In this document: piece by piece, positions 1-9,522 of the stretch
How the letters are laid out: the number at the start of each line of letters is the position of its first letter
Numbering within the stretch: the stretch's first letter is position 1
NCBI GenBank assembly: GCA_900753325.1
Contig: CAADYO010000001.1
Location: forward strand, 1-64,000
Reading direction: 5' to 3'
From: Bacilli bacterium
GTDB taxonomy: Bacteria; Bacillota_I; Bacilli_A; RF39; UBA660
DNA length: 64,000 nucleotides
The notes under the pieces: model-generated
The model's input: the letters and a program-made list of their open reading frames with translations, nothing else
Database searches by the model: none
What the model was told of the DNA's origin: nothing
Made by a program: the position numbers and the translations under genes

Positions 1-108
1 ATTTTTTATAGTTATATTATTTATTTATTATAATATAATACTTTTAAATTTTTATTATAAATAAATTTTAGAAATATTATATATAAAAGTTTTAAATAAT
101 TTTAATAA

Positions 109-142
109 AAAAAGACTATACAAACATATGTATAATCTTTTA
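109..142 (-). terminator. Rho-independent terminator after the HTH gene
   Basis: An inverted repeat (AAAAGA-c-TATACA, six-base loop, TGTATA-a-TCTTTT) lies just past the stop of the minus-strand HTH gene. The A and T tracts on both sides would let it work in either direction. The remaining 1-108 is AT-rich with no gene visible. Confidence 0.5.
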
Positions 143-178
143 TTTTAACTCTTTTTATTCTCTCTACTCTATTTTGAT

Positions 179-946
179 CTATACTTTTCTAGATTGAATT
201 TCAGCTATTTTTTCTAAGACTTCTTTAGCATTATCTTCATTAATTTCTGTATAGCCAAGTTCTTTTAAAGCTTGAACTTTGGCTGTATTTAATTCTTGAG
301 TACGAGAAAGTTTCTCTTCATTTTTATGTTCTATATCTTCTTCAAAACGCTTATGAGAAGCTGTTAATCTTGATTTTGAGGCTCCTCCATTATTATATAA
401 TGTCATAGCACTAAACATAATACTTTCAAAAATAAATTGTTTGTCAGTATTAAAGGCAAATTCCATTGGAGGTGTAAAACCAAGTGACTTTGAAACATAT
501 CCTAATATATACTTTAATTCACTGTTTGTTTCCATTGATTGTAAAAAATGATATAAGTATAGATAAGTATTATAGGTATCTTTTGTTTTATCAGAAGATA
601 ATTTTTCTTTCAATAAATTGATGATATCTGATAATAGTTCTTGTTCTTTTTTATTAAAACCTTTTAAATCAGCAATGATATCTTTATTAGAAGAATCTTT
701 AACACCTTCATTTAATCTGTTCTCTACTTCGATTATATATTCTCCAGTAATTTTTAAACTACTCAAATCTTCTATTTTTTCTATATTTAATAAACTCAAT
801 AGTTTAGCAGCTTTTTCTTTTGGCCAATTATTAATGTCTTCGATTGCTAAATAGTTATATAACATTTGTCTAGATACTCCTAGATATTTGGCTAAACGTA
901 CTTTGCTAATTCCTAATTCAGTTAATACAACATTTAATTCTTTCAT
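179..946 (-). CDS. HTH-domain transcriptional regulator-like protein
   Basis: 255 residues. The first ~45 residues form a helix-turn-helix (GISKVRLAKYLGVSRQMLYNY) typical of XRE/Cro-like or phage-type DNA-binding proteins. The middle and C-terminal parts are mostly helical and charged, ending in a probable coiled coil with an EK-rich tail. The start at 946 is chosen because AGGAGAGG sits 5 nt upstream; a longer frame back to 976 would swallow that ribosome binding site. It is a monocistronic gene with a terminator behind it. The ligand and target are not evident, and the DNA-binding role is inferred from the HTH alone. Confidence 0.7.
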   Translation of the reverse strand: MKELNVVLTELGISKVRLAKYLGVSRQMLYNYLAIEDINNWPKEKAAKLLSLLNIEKIEDLSSLKITGEYIIEVENRLNEGVKDSSNKDIIADLKGFNKKEQELLSDIINLLKEKLSSDKTKDTYNTYLYLYHFLQSMETNSELKYILGYVSKSLGFTPPMEFAFNTDKQFIFESIMFSAMTLYNNGGASKSRLTASHKRFEEDIEHKNEEKLSRTQELNTAKVQALKELGYTEINEDNAKEVLEKIAEIQSRKV

Positions 947-1011
947 ATTATCCTCTCCTAATATAATTATAGGCAATTATGTGTAAATAATCAAGTGTAA
1001 ATTGACACTTT

Positions 1012-1629
1012 TTAATAATATATATTAACTTGGTAGCTAGGAATACTTTCTTTTAGGAGATATGGATTGTTTTCAGATGATGGAATTATTCTACCATAGT
1101 GGGTTGGTACTACAATCTTTGGCTTTATTATTTCCACTAATTTTTTTGCGGTCGTATAGTCCATTGTATATACTCCACCGACTGGGACAAATAAAACATC
1201 ACATTTGATTGTGTTCATTTCATTTATTAAATCGCTATCACCAACTATATAATAACTTATATTATTTCTTTTTATTATATAACCTAACCAGTTATCATCC
1301 CTTTTATGATACGGTTTATTAATATTATAAGCTCTTGTTGTTTGAATACTTAAATCATCTATTTTATAGTTTTTTTCTGGTTCTACAACGTAAATATTAT
1401 TCTTTGGAATGTTTGCAGCTAAAATATCATTTAAGCATATGCTTGGTATAATTAATTTAGTTTCTTTTGTTAGGACTTTCTTTATATCATTTAGAGAAAA
1501 ATGATCATAATGTGGGTGTGTTATAAATATATATTTTGCTTTATTTAAATTATTTTCTAATTCATATGGATCTATATATATTTCATTATCTATTTGAATT
1601 GAGTTTTGAAAATTAACATTTATATTCAT
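1012..1629 (-). CDS. MBL-fold metallohydrolase (UlaG-like)
   Basis: 205 residues with the metallo-beta-lactamase metal motif THPHYDHF near residue 37, a later GDSD metal ligand region (about 137) and a C-terminal THYG. The short size and these motifs match the UlaG/YtnP-like branch of the superfamily that hydrolyses phosphoester, lactone or similar bonds in the cytoplasm; there is no signal peptide. It starts one base after the mnmA stop codon, so the two genes are almost certainly co-transcribed and translationally coupled. The substrate cannot be read from sequence. Confidence 0.75.
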   Translation of the reverse strand: MNINVNFQNSIQIDNEIYIDPYELENNLNKAKYIFITHPHYDHFSLNDIKKVLTKETKLIIPSICLNDILAANIPKNNIYVVEPEKNYKIDDLSIQTTRAYNINKPYHKRDDNWLGYIIKRNNISYYIVGDSDLINEMNTIKCDVLFVPVGGVYTMDYTTAKKLVEIIKPKIVVPTHYGRIIPSSENNPYLLKESIPSYQVNIYY

Positions 1630-1630
1630 T

Positions 1631-2662
1631 TTATATTTCCTCCTCTATTATTCCTCCACCCAAACAGGTATTTTCTTCATCATAAAAAACTACTGATTGG
1701 CCTTTAGTTATTGCTCGTACTGGTTCTTCAAAATTTACTATTATTTTATCATTATTTCTTTCTAAATTAGCTTTTACTTTTTGACCGCGAGAACGTATTT
1801 TGGCGTATACAGTATTTGGTAAGTTATCTACTAAAATATTTATATCTTTGGCAATTAGACTCTTTTTATATAATTTATCATTTGTACCGACAATTAAAGC
1901 ATTGTTTTTAGTATCTATTTCTAGTACATATAGTGGTTCTTTGTAACTAATATTTAATCCTTTTCTTTGACCAATTGTATAGTATATTAGGCCATGATGT
2001 TTTCCTATTAGTGTGCCATCATCTAAATATATATTACCTTGTTCTATCCTTTTATGTAGATTTTGTTTTAAATAAGTTGGATAATCATCATTTGGTATAA
2101 AACAAATTTCTTGACTATCTTTTTTATTACTAGTACTTAGATTGGCATTTGCGGCGATAGCACGTACTTCATCTTTATTATTATAGTTTTCTAATGGAAA
2201 AAGAATCTTATTTAAAAGATTTTTATTTATGCCGTATAAAAAGTATGATTGATCTTTATTTTTAGTATTTGATTCCTTTAATTTGCCATTTTCTATTTTA
2301 GCATAATGACCTGTTGCGATATAGTCTGCTTGGAATATTTCATTTGCTTTTTGATAGAAAAGGCCAAACTTAAATTTTTTATTGCATAATACACAAGGGT
2401 TTGGTGTTAATCCTTTTTGATATGACTCAATGAAATTAGCTATTATTGTATCTTTAAATTCTTTCTCTAAGTCAAATACATAATGCTTGATACCTAAACT
2501 ATTACAAACATTTTTAGCGTCTGTAATGGCTTTTTCTGTCTTTTTATCATTTAATAATTTCATTGTAGCTCCGATTACTTCATAACCTTCTTTTTTTAAT
2601 AAATAGGCAGCTGTTGAGGAATCTACTCCTCCTGACATTGCCACTACTACTTTCTTTCCCAT
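1631..2662 (-). CDS. mnmA: tRNA-specific 2-thiouridylase MnmA
   Basis: Installs the 2-thio group on U34 of tRNA-Lys, -Glu and -Gln, taking sulfur from a persulfide relay and using ATP. The PP-loop AMSGGVDSS is at residues ~8-16, the catalytic-cysteine motif PNPCVLCN near 91-98, and the second catalytic Cys in SQEICFI near 190. About 343 residues, normal for the family. The ATG at 2662 is preferred over an in-frame GTG at 2671 because AGGTGA lies 5 nt before it. Upstream of and coupled to the MBL-fold gene. Confidence 0.95.
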   Translation of the reverse strand: MGKKVVVAMSGGVDSSTAAYLLKKEGYEVIGATMKLLNDKKTEKAITDAKNVCNSLGIKHYVFDLEKEFKDTIIANFIESYQKGLTPNPCVLCNKKFKFGLFYQKANEIFQADYIATGHYAKIENGKLKESNTKNKDQSYFLYGINKNLLNKILFPLENYNNKDEVRAIAANANLSTSNKKDSQEICFIPNDDYPTYLKQNLHKRIEQGNIYLDDGTLIGKHHGLIYYTIGQRKGLNISYKEPLYVLEIDTKNNALIVGTNDKLYKKSLIAKDINILVDNLPNTVYAKIRSRGQKVKANLERNNDKIIVNFEEPVRAITKGQSVVFYDEENTCLGGGIIEEEI

Positions 2663-2713
2663 AAACTTCACCTATTTATAAATTATACAGTATTTTCAGT
2701 CATTTTTAAAGAT

Positions 2714-3310
2714 TTATGTAAGATTAAATAACTTAGGCATAACAAATGATTCTAATACGGCCGTTAATATTAATAGAAAAAGTGATATTAATAATAATTT
2801 TAAATATCTGTTTACAATTATTCTTTTATTATATTCTTTTTTACGAAATAAATAATTAAAGAGCATTAATGAAAAACTTATTGAATAATAAGATAAAACA
2901 AAAATAATAAATAAATTTATTAGATTTGGAATTATATATATTATGGACTTAATAATACCATTAAATTTATAGGTGTAGATTAAACTTGATATGGTAAAAC
3001 CAAAGGTTAAACTTTTAAATGACAATATACTAATAACTATGGGAATACCAATTATTGATATACCTAATATCCATATTATTAAATTTATGATTATATTGTT
3101 AGTTAATGTTTTATATAGTAAGACACTTTGATTTAGCTTATTTTCTTTAATTGATATAAAAAAGTTATTTAGACTTTTTACAATTAAACTTTTATTATTA
3201 CCTGATAAAATACTTATTAAAAGTATTCCTATGATAAAGCTAATTACTGTTACTATGAATATTATTATGAATAGTTTTTTTTCTTTTAGTTTCTTTACTA
3301 GTTCTTTCAT
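2714..3310 (-). CDS. spoIIM: Stage II sporulation protein M (SpoIIM/DUF95) family membrane protein
   Basis: 198 residues with about five predicted membrane segments (near 13-33, 70-95, 97-120, 125-150, 168-190). The layout, size and central Gly/Pro-containing helices fit the SpoIIM family. In endospore formers SpoIIM works with SpoIIP and SpoIID in septal peptidoglycan hydrolysis during engulfment; divergent homologues also occur in bacteria that do not sporulate. GAGGATGA precedes the ATG. No other engulfment gene is in the window, so its role here is uncertain. Confidence 0.75.
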   Translation of the reverse strand: MKELVKKLKEKKLFIIIFIVTVISFIIGILLISILSGNNKSLIVKSLNNFFISIKENKLNQSVLLYKTLTNNIIINLIIWILGISIIGIPIVISILSFKSLTFGFTISSLIYTYKFNGIIKSIIYIIPNLINLFIIFVLSYYSISFSLMLFNYLFRKKEYNKRIIVNRYLKLLLISLFLLILTAVLESFVMPKLFNLT

Positions 3311-3403
3311 TTTATCATCCTCAGTTTAAGTATATTAACATTTTTCTTAAATATGTTTTACTTTTTGTGACAATTATTTTATAATTATTGTGAGGTGGAT
3401 AAT

Positions 3404-3490
3404 ATGAATAAAAATGTAACTCGTATTATATCAATTGTTTTAGTATTAGCTATGATTGTTGGTTTTATTAGTGTTTTGTTTTATCTATAA
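3404..3490 (+). CDS. 28-residue single-pass membrane peptide
   Basis: A small gene with GAGGTGG 7 nt before its ATG and a strong hairpin terminator directly after its TAA. The peptide begins MNKNVTRI and continues as a hydrophobic stretch (IISIVLVLAMIVGFISVLF), giving one transmembrane helix with a short positive N-terminus. It lies alone in a divergent/convergent gap between spoIIM and a minus-strand gene. Its well-formed translation and termination signals argue that it is expressed. Function unknown; it could be a membrane regulator or a type I toxin-like peptide, but nothing proves either. Confidence 0.6.
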   Translation: MNKNVTRIISIVLVLAMIVGFISVLFYL

Positions 3491-3526
3491 AAAGACGGGT
3501 CATCAAACTGGTGACTCGTCTTTTTA
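3491..3526. terminator. Bidirectional terminator
   Basis: A 12-bp stem (GACGGGTCATCA against TGGTGACTCGTC, two G-T wobbles) with an AAC loop and A/T runs on both sides. It sits between the stop of the plus-strand 28-residue gene and the stop of the minus-strand 100-residue gene, so it can serve both. Confidence 0.85.
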
Positions 3527-3826
3527 TTTACTTATATATCCTTCTATTTCCGGAACTATTGTATTTATTGTTTCATTGTTAAAGTTATATTTATTTGCTA
3601 TATCATTTATTCTTTTATAATCTTTTGCTAAATATAACATTAATATTCCTGAGATACGATTAGCTGTATATTGACTCATTTTTTGATAATCTGCTTGGGA
3701 TATATTATATTTATTTTTTACTTCTTCAGCAGGTCCGTATGAATATAAATAATTTGTTAATGAGCGACTTACTAATTCTACTTTTTTATTTTTATCTTTT
3801 AGATGCACTTTTGTCCAAATTTTCAT
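3524..3826 (-). CDS. Conserved-looking small protein of unknown function
   Basis: 100 residues, soluble and mostly helical, basic N-terminus (MKIWTKVHLKDKNKK). No domain recognised. AAGGAGG lies 8 nt before the ATG, so translation is well supported. It is monocistronic with a strong terminator. The ordered pattern of Tyr/Lys helices suggests a compact helical bundle, but no function can be assigned. Confidence 0.65.
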   Translation of the reverse strand: MKIWTKVHLKDKNKKVELVSRSLTNYLYSYGPAEEVKNKYNISQADYQKMSQYTANRISGILMLYLAKDYKRINDIANKYNFNNETINTIVPEIEGYISK

Positions 3827-3979
3827 TGTGATGCCTCCTTTTTTCTTGTCTTAATATACTATCACAAAATGAGAACAAAATACAAATTAAAATTTGTCTT
3901 TTTGATTGTTGCCAACCAAAATTACTATAAATAATTCAATATATCTTCATTTGAAATAAAAAAGAAAGAATATCTTTCT

Positions 3980-4504
3980 TTATTTTAAATATGGATTGTG
4001 TTCTTTTTCATATTTTAGTGTTGTCTCATCATCGTGTCCAGGATATAATTTTATATTTTCGTCATATGTTAAAATCTTTTTGATACTATTTTCCATTTCT
4101 AGGGTATCCCCACCTGGCAAATCTGTTCTACCAATAGATTCTTTGAAAATGAAGTCTCCAACAAACATAACATTATCTTCTTTGAAATAGAATGTTACAG
4201 AGTCTTTAGAATGACCTGGTGTGTATATGCAATCAAAACTAAAGTCTCCGATTGTATATTCTTTTTCCTCTAAATTGCTTTTTTTAAATATTTTTATTGA
4301 TCGCTTTGTTAAGAAGTTTCTTAAGGCACCAATATGATCAAAATGTGAGTGAGTTATTAAAACTGCTAAAACTTTATTGTCACCAATTGCTTCTTTAATA
4401 TTTTGATAATCATCTCCTGGATCAATAATTAATGCTGTTTTATTTTTTATTAGAACATAACAGTTTTCATCTAATGCCCCTGTAATAATTCTTTTAATTT
4501 CCAT
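3980..4504 (-). CDS. GloB-like MBL-fold hydrolase (hydroxyacylglutathione hydrolase family)
   Basis: 174 residues, a short form of the glyoxalase-II family. Metal ligands are visible as THSHFDHIG near residue 52, TPGHSKDS near 96 and PGHDDET near 155, with GD at about 117. In Gram-positives such short paralogues (YqgX-like) hydrolyse thioesters or related compounds in the cytosol; glutathione itself may be absent. The gene starts with AAAGGTGA before the ATG and follows the membrane-anchored protein gene by 14 bases, suggesting one operon. Confidence 0.85.
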   Translation of the reverse strand: MEIKRIITGALDENCYVLIKNKTALIIDPGDDYQNIKEAIGDNKVLAVLITHSHFDHIGALRNFLTKRSIKIFKKSNLEEKEYTIGDFSFDCIYTPGHSKDSVTFYFKEDNVMFVGDFIFKESIGRTDLPGGDTLEMENSIKKILTYDENIKLYPGHDDETTLKYEKEHNPYLK

Positions 4505-4518
4505 AAATTTATCACCTT

Positions 4519-5283
4519 TTACTTTCCTAGTTCTTTGCTTATATACGTGTAATTATAATTACTATCTAATTTAAATGTATATTTATATGTACCGGATATT
4601 AAATTATCTGGTAATTTTTGGCCTTCTGAGCCAAGATACTTCACCTTTTCATATAAAATAATAGTCGATTCCTGTGATGTTGCTTTAAAAAGATTTTTTG
4701 TTACTTGATAGGTAACTGTTGGTACTTGACCGCAATAACCTTGAACATACTCTCCCCTACTTGGAATGTATTGATAACCACCTATACATTTTTTATTTAA
4801 CTGGATGTTATTATTTTCAAAGTTTGAATTCTCACCAAATAAGTTTTTATATGCTATTTTTAATGTTTCTTCTTTAAAAGCTGTTGGCGTAAATTCATTA
4901 TTTTCTTGACAAATGTATGAAGGCATTGCAGCGTCATTAAATTGATTACAATTTGATTCATATATTTTGTCATTAGGAATTTGTCTATATGCTAAATACA
5001 TTTTTAATGATTCGTTTAATTCTGTTTCAGCAACATCTTCTTTAATGTTGGTGGCTACTTTACTGTATAAATCTTGAACTATTGTTGAATCTAATGGCAG
5101 TTCTTTAATATCACCTGTTGTTGATACCGGACTACATTCGGCTTTAAGTTTTGTAATTTGCTTTTGATGAAGATCATATGTATAATATGTAAAAAAGCAA
5201 AAACCAGCGACGGTTAATAAATATAGTATTAAGCCAGTATGCTTTTTCTTTACTGGAACATTACTATTTTTTTCTTCTTTCAT
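4519..5283 (-). CDS. Membrane-anchored extracytoplasmic protein, unknown function
   Basis: About 254 residues. A Lys-rich N-terminus is followed by one transmembrane segment (about residues 19-36, LILYLLTVAGFCFF) and an outside domain with five or six Cys residues (in CSPV, SNCNQ, YICQ, KKCIGG, GYCGQ), which could form disulfides. The ATG at 5283 has GGTGA at a good distance; a GTG at 5295 is the alternative. Downstream partner is the GloB-like hydrolase. No domain recognised. The signal-anchor plus Cys-bearing outside domain recurs in other small proteins of this window. Confidence 0.65.
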   Translation of the reverse strand: MKEEKNSNVPVKKKHTGLILYLLTVAGFCFFTYYTYDLHQKQITKLKAECSPVSTTGDIKELPLDSTIVQDLYSKVATNIKEDVAETELNESLKMYLAYRQIPNDKIYESNCNQFNDAAMPSYICQENNEFTPTAFKEETLKIAYKNLFGENSNFENNNIQLNKKCIGGYQYIPSRGEYVQGYCGQVPTVTYQVTKNLFKATSQESTIILYEKVKYLGSEGQKLPDNLISGTYKYTFKLDSNYNYTYISKELGK

Positions 5284-5367
5284 AGTTTTCACCAACCCTA
5301 CTCTATAATTTTAATATATTTTTATTTATTTGACAAGAATAAGCTATTTTAAAATATAATAAAAATA

Positions 5368-5394
5368 AAAAACGACAAATCTAATTTGTCGTTT
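5368..5394 (-). terminator. Terminator of the MarR-ABC exporter operon
   Basis: An 11-bp perfect stem (AAACGACAAAT / ATTTGTCGTTT, loop CTA) immediately after the stop of the 789-residue ABC gene on the minus strand. Confidence 0.8.
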
Positions 5395-5398
5395 ATTC

Positions 5399-7768
5399 TT
5401 ATTCAAGGTTAGTATCAAATTGTGAATTATATAAGTTAGCATAAAAACCATTTTTCTTTAATAATTCTTGATGATTTCCTTGCTCGATTATGTCACCTTC
5501 ATTCATAACAAGAATTAGATCAGCATTTTTAATTGTAGATAGTCTATGAGCAATAATAAAACTTGTTCTTCCTTCTGTTAATTTATCCATGGCTTTTTGA
5601 ACTAATTCTTCAGTTCTGGTATCAACGTTTGATGTTGCTTCATCTAGAATCAAAAATGGTGCATCTTCAATCATACCACGAGCTATGGTTAGTAATTGTT
5701 TTTGGCCTGCGGAAATACTATCATTATCTTCTAAAATGGTATTATAGCCATTTGGCAATGTTTTAATGAAATGATCAAGGCCGATTGTTTCACAAACTTC
5801 TTTAACTTTAGCTTCTTTAATATTTTGATGATTATAAATAATATTTTCTTTGATTGTACCATTGAATAGCCAGGTGTCTTGAAGAACCATTGTAAATAAA
5901 CTATGAATATTTTCTCTTGATAATTCTTTAATTGAAGTTCCATCTATTATTATGTCTCCGGAATTTATTTCGTAAAACTTCATAAGTAAATTTACCATTG
6001 TGGTTTTTCCAGCACCGGTTGGCCCGACAATAGCTATTTTTTGACCGGCTTTGGCTTTGGCACTGAAGTTTTTTATTGTTGGTTTATCATTACTATCATA
6101 TTTAAATATAACATTTTTAAATTCAATATTACCTTTGACTTTAGATTTTTCTAAGTATTTTGCAATCTCTGTTTGAGATGGCATTTCTTCTTCATCAATA
6201 AATTCATATACTCTTTCACTGGCAGCTGTAGTTGTTTGTACTTGAGTCATTGCTTGGGCTATTTGAGATAATGGCGATGAGAATAGTCTAACGTAAGTTA
6301 TAAAGGCTATAATTACACCAAAACTAATAGTATCATTCATGGTGAGAATCGCTCCAACAATACATACTGCAACATAACCAAAATTACCAATAAATTGCAT
6401 CATAGGAGGCATTAGGCCAGATAAAAATTGACTTTTTAAGTTGGCTTCATACATTTTTTCATTTAATTTATCAAACTTTTCATTAGCATCATCTACTCCA
6501 TTATAAACTTTGACAACATTTAATCCTGAATATATTTCTTCAATGTGTCCATTTAAATTACCTAATTCCTTTTGACGAGCAGCAAAATATTTTTGAGATT
6601 TTGATAATACTAAGAACATGAATAAAAATCCTACTAAGCTAGATAAAATTGCAGTTGTTGCTAGAATCCAGTTTGTTACATACATCATAATTACTGTTCC
6701 AACTAGTAAGGTTGTTGCACTAACTAAGGTTGCTAGAGAATTGTTCATTGATTGAGCAATTGTATCAACATCATTTGTTACTCTTGATAAAATATCACCA
6801 GTTGAATGTTTATCAAAGTATTTTAAAGGTAATTTATTAATTTTTTCAGAGATACTTGTACGTAGTTTTTTGGCAAATCTATTTGATGCTTGGGTCATTG
6901 TAATAGATTCAAAATAATTAAATATTGCACTTATAATATATAAAATTACTAGTAAGGTAGTTATACTTTTGATTTTTTCTAAGTCCATTTTTGGTTTTAC
7001 TAGACTTTGAATATTTTTTGGCATTTTATCTATTTTTTTATATAAAACATTTACATCTATATCTTTTTTATTACTGAAATCAGACATAAGACTTAAAAAA
7101 TCTATTTGTTCAGAACTAGTAATATTTTTATTTAGAATTTTTATATCTGGTAATAAGATTTCTTTTAAGGTAGGACTGGCATCAATCTTTTTACTGTTTA
7201 ATGATTTTAGGAGAGCAATTTTTTCTCTACTAGTTATATTTTTATTTTGGTATGTACTATCTGGAATAATTTCTTTTAAGATTGAATCTGGTAGACTTGA
7301 GATTTTAGAAATTATAGTATCTTGATTATTATTTTGAATTTCTTCTAGGGTTTTAGAAAAAATTTGCTTATCATCATTCGATATGTCTTCAGCTGCCAAA
7401 ATGCTACTTATTTTTTCTTTTGAAAAATCTATTTTTAATATCTGACTTATTCTTTCATTAGTTTTTGGATTTGATAAGTTATTTGTAATATCTTTTGTAA
7501 CTGTTTCCAAATTTTTACTGTTAACGATTAAGCCTTTTGATATTTCATCAGTTAAATCCGATAAAATATTTGGAGTAAAAATAGCAATTATAGATCCTGT
7601 GGCTGCTAAAAATAGAGAAATTATGATTAATACTTTGAAATTTTCTAAACCTTTTAGAAGCCTTTTAATTGCTAGTTTAAAGTTCTTTGGTTTTTCTGCT
7701 GCTCTTCCCATTCCTGGAGGGCCTGGCCTTCTAGGCTCTTTATTACGTTTTTCTTCTGCACTAGTCAT
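5399..7768 (-). CDS. ABC exporter half-transporter with a large extracytoplasmic insert (catalytic partner)
   Basis: 789 residues, about 200 longer than a usual half-exporter. A Pro-rich N-terminus is followed by TM1 near 47-67, then an inserted hydrophilic helical region of ~190 residues (about 75-265) before TM2, which by topology lies outside the cell. The remaining TM domain is followed by an NBD with Walker A GPTGAGKTT, a modified signature ISAGQKQ, and Walker B LILDEATSNVD with the catalytic Glu. It overlaps the upstream 585-residue ABC gene by 8 bases. The arrangement resembles heterodimeric multidrug exporters such as BmrCD, in which one subunit carries an extracellular domain. Confidence 0.9.
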   Translation of the reverse strand: MTSAEEKRNKEPRRPGPPGMGRAAEKPKNFKLAIKRLLKGLENFKVLIIISLFLAATGSIIAIFTPNILSDLTDEISKGLIVNSKNLETVTKDITNNLSNPKTNERISQILKIDFSKEKISSILAAEDISNDDKQIFSKTLEEIQNNNQDTIISKISSLPDSILKEIIPDSTYQNKNITSREKIALLKSLNSKKIDASPTLKEILLPDIKILNKNITSSEQIDFLSLMSDFSNKKDIDVNVLYKKIDKMPKNIQSLVKPKMDLEKIKSITTLLVILYIISAIFNYFESITMTQASNRFAKKLRTSISEKINKLPLKYFDKHSTGDILSRVTNDVDTIAQSMNNSLATLVSATTLLVGTVIMMYVTNWILATTAILSSLVGFLFMFLVLSKSQKYFAARQKELGNLNGHIEEIYSGLNVVKVYNGVDDANEKFDKLNEKMYEANLKSQFLSGLMPPMMQFIGNFGYVAVCIVGAILTMNDTISFGVIIAFITYVRLFSSPLSQIAQAMTQVQTTTAASERVYEFIDEEEMPSQTEIAKYLEKSKVKGNIEFKNVIFKYDSNDKPTIKNFSAKAKAGQKIAIVGPTGAGKTTMVNLLMKFYEINSGDIIIDGTSIKELSRENIHSLFTMVLQDTWLFNGTIKENIIYNHQNIKEAKVKEVCETIGLDHFIKTLPNGYNTILEDNDSISAGQKQLLTIARGMIEDAPFLILDEATSNVDTRTEELVQKAMDKLTEGRTSFIIAHRLSTIKNADLILVMNEGDIIEQGNHQELLKKNGFYANLYNSQFDTNLE

Positions 7769-9518
7769 TTTCTAATTCCTCCTTTGATAGTTGTGATAAA
7801 GCAATTTGTTTGTATACTTCACAGCTTTTTAATAATTCTTTATGTGTTCCAATTCCTACACATTCACCATTATCTAGAACTATTATTTTATCTGCATTCA
7901 TGATAGTTCCGATACGTTGGGCAACTATCAGACTTGTTGCGTCTTTTGTATGTTTTTTTAATTCTTTACGAAGATATGAATCTGTCTTATAATCTAGTGC
8001 TGAAAATGAGTCATCAAATATATATATTTCTGGATTTCTGGCAATAGCTCGGGCTATGGCTAGACGCTGTTTTTGTCCTCCTGAGACATTTGTTCCGCCT
8101 TGGGCTAAGTGTGTTTCGTATTTATCATCCATTTTTTCGACAAACTCTTTGGCTTGAGCTACACGAATGGCATCTTTTATATCTTTATCGGTTTTTTCTT
8201 TACTTGAAGATCCATATGCGACGTTATAATTTACACTTCCATTAAAAATTACGGCTTTTTGAGGAATATAACCTAGTTTATTGTTTAGCACTTCATTTTT
8301 GTAATCTTTAACGTTAATACCATCTACTAATACTTCGCCATCGGTAACATCATAAAATCTTGGTACTAGATTAATAAGCGTTGATTTACCAGAACCAGTT
8401 GAACCAATGAAGGCTACAGTTTGGCCTTTTTCGACTTTAAAAGAAATGTTTTTTAATATATATTCTTCGGCATCTGGATATTTAAAGGAAACGTTTTTAA
8501 ATTCAACTGTTCCTTTTTCTTTAGGCTCTTCTGTTACTGTGCCATCTTTGATGGAACTTTTTGTTTCTAATACTTTATTTATACGTTCTGCTGATACTTG
8601 CGCTCTTGGCATCATCATAAAAATCATTGCTAACATTAAGAACGCCATAATTACTTGCATAGCATATGATGAGAAGACTACCATATCACCAAATAAAGCT
8701 ATTTTATTGGCCATCATTGCATTATTTATTAGGGTTGAACCTATATAGTATATTGATAAAGCTAAACCATTCATTACTAAATACATTACTGGTGATAAGG
8801 TTGCAAACATAGTTTGATTGAATAATTGTTGATTGGTTAATTTATTATTAACTTCATCAAATTTATTTTCTTGATATTTTTCGGCATTAAAAGCTCTTAC
8901 TACTCTAATACCAGTTAAATTTTCCCTAGTTACACTATTAATTTTATCAATTAACTTTTGAACAATTTTAAACTTAGGCATAACAATAATTGTTATTATA
9001 CCAATTACTGATAATAGTATAACTACAGCGATGGATGTGGCAACGGACCATTGCCAGCTTTTATTTAATATCTTTAAAATTGCCCAACCGGCTGTAATAG
9101 GAGCTTTTAAAAGCAATTGAAGACCAAAACTAATTAACATTTCAATTTGTGTAATATCATTTGTTGTTCTAGTTATTAAACTACTAATTTTAAATTGTTT
9201 TATTTCACTCATTGAAAGACTTTCTACTTTAGTGAATAAATCTTTGCGTAGTTTTCTTGAAAATGATGATGATATATGAGCAATTATGTAACCTACTATA
9301 ATTGCGGCTAATAGGCTACCAAAGGCACAGGCTATCATCCAAGCACCGTTAGAAATAATATCAGACATTTTGCTGCCTTCTGTTTGAACTAGTTTTGTTA
9401 TTTCAGACATATAGTCTGGCATTTTTAATTCCAACCAAACTTGAACTATAACTAATAGTAAAGTAATAAAAGAAAATAGCCATTCTTTCTTATCAAATTT
9501 TTTTAGCAATTTTATCAT
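7761..9518 (-). CDS. ABC exporter half-transporter (degenerate-site partner)
   Basis: 585 residues: six-TM exporter domain (1-~320) and NBD with Walker A GSTGSGKST, canonical signature VSGGQKQR and Walker B ending IFDDS, where the catalytic Glu is replaced by Asp. In heterodimeric ABC exporters one subunit typically has a canonical signature but a weakened Walker B, and the other the reverse; together with the downstream gene this pair matches that pattern (one functional ATP site of two). Second gene of a MarR-ABC-ABC operon; likely drug or peptide efflux. Confidence 0.92.
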   Translation of the reverse strand: MIKLLKKFDKKEWLFSFITLLLVIVQVWLELKMPDYMSEITKLVQTEGSKMSDIISNGAWMIACAFGSLLAAIIVGYIIAHISSSFSRKLRKDLFTKVESLSMSEIKQFKISSLITRTTNDITQIEMLISFGLQLLLKAPITAGWAILKILNKSWQWSVATSIAVVILLSVIGIITIIVMPKFKIVQKLIDKINSVTRENLTGIRVVRAFNAEKYQENKFDEVNNKLTNQQLFNQTMFATLSPVMYLVMNGLALSIYYIGSTLINNAMMANKIALFGDMVVFSSYAMQVIMAFLMLAMIFMMMPRAQVSAERINKVLETKSSIKDGTVTEEPKEKGTVEFKNVSFKYPDAEEYILKNISFKVEKGQTVAFIGSTGSGKSTLINLVPRFYDVTDGEVLVDGINVKDYKNEVLNNKLGYIPQKAVIFNGSVNYNVAYGSSSKEKTDKDIKDAIRVAQAKEFVEKMDDKYETHLAQGGTNVSGGQKQRLAIARAIARNPEIYIFDDSFSALDYKTDSYLRKELKKHTKDATSLIVAQRIGTIMNADKIIVLDNGECVGIGTHKELLKSCEVYKQIALSQLSKEELEND

Positions 9519-9522
9519 ATAT

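Noticed and set aside
618..854. Plus-strand open frame inside the HTH gene
   Set aside because: It is the antisense shadow of the minus-strand HTH gene, with no ribosome binding site. The same was done with similar frames opposite ABC, PPDK, MMPL and other genes.
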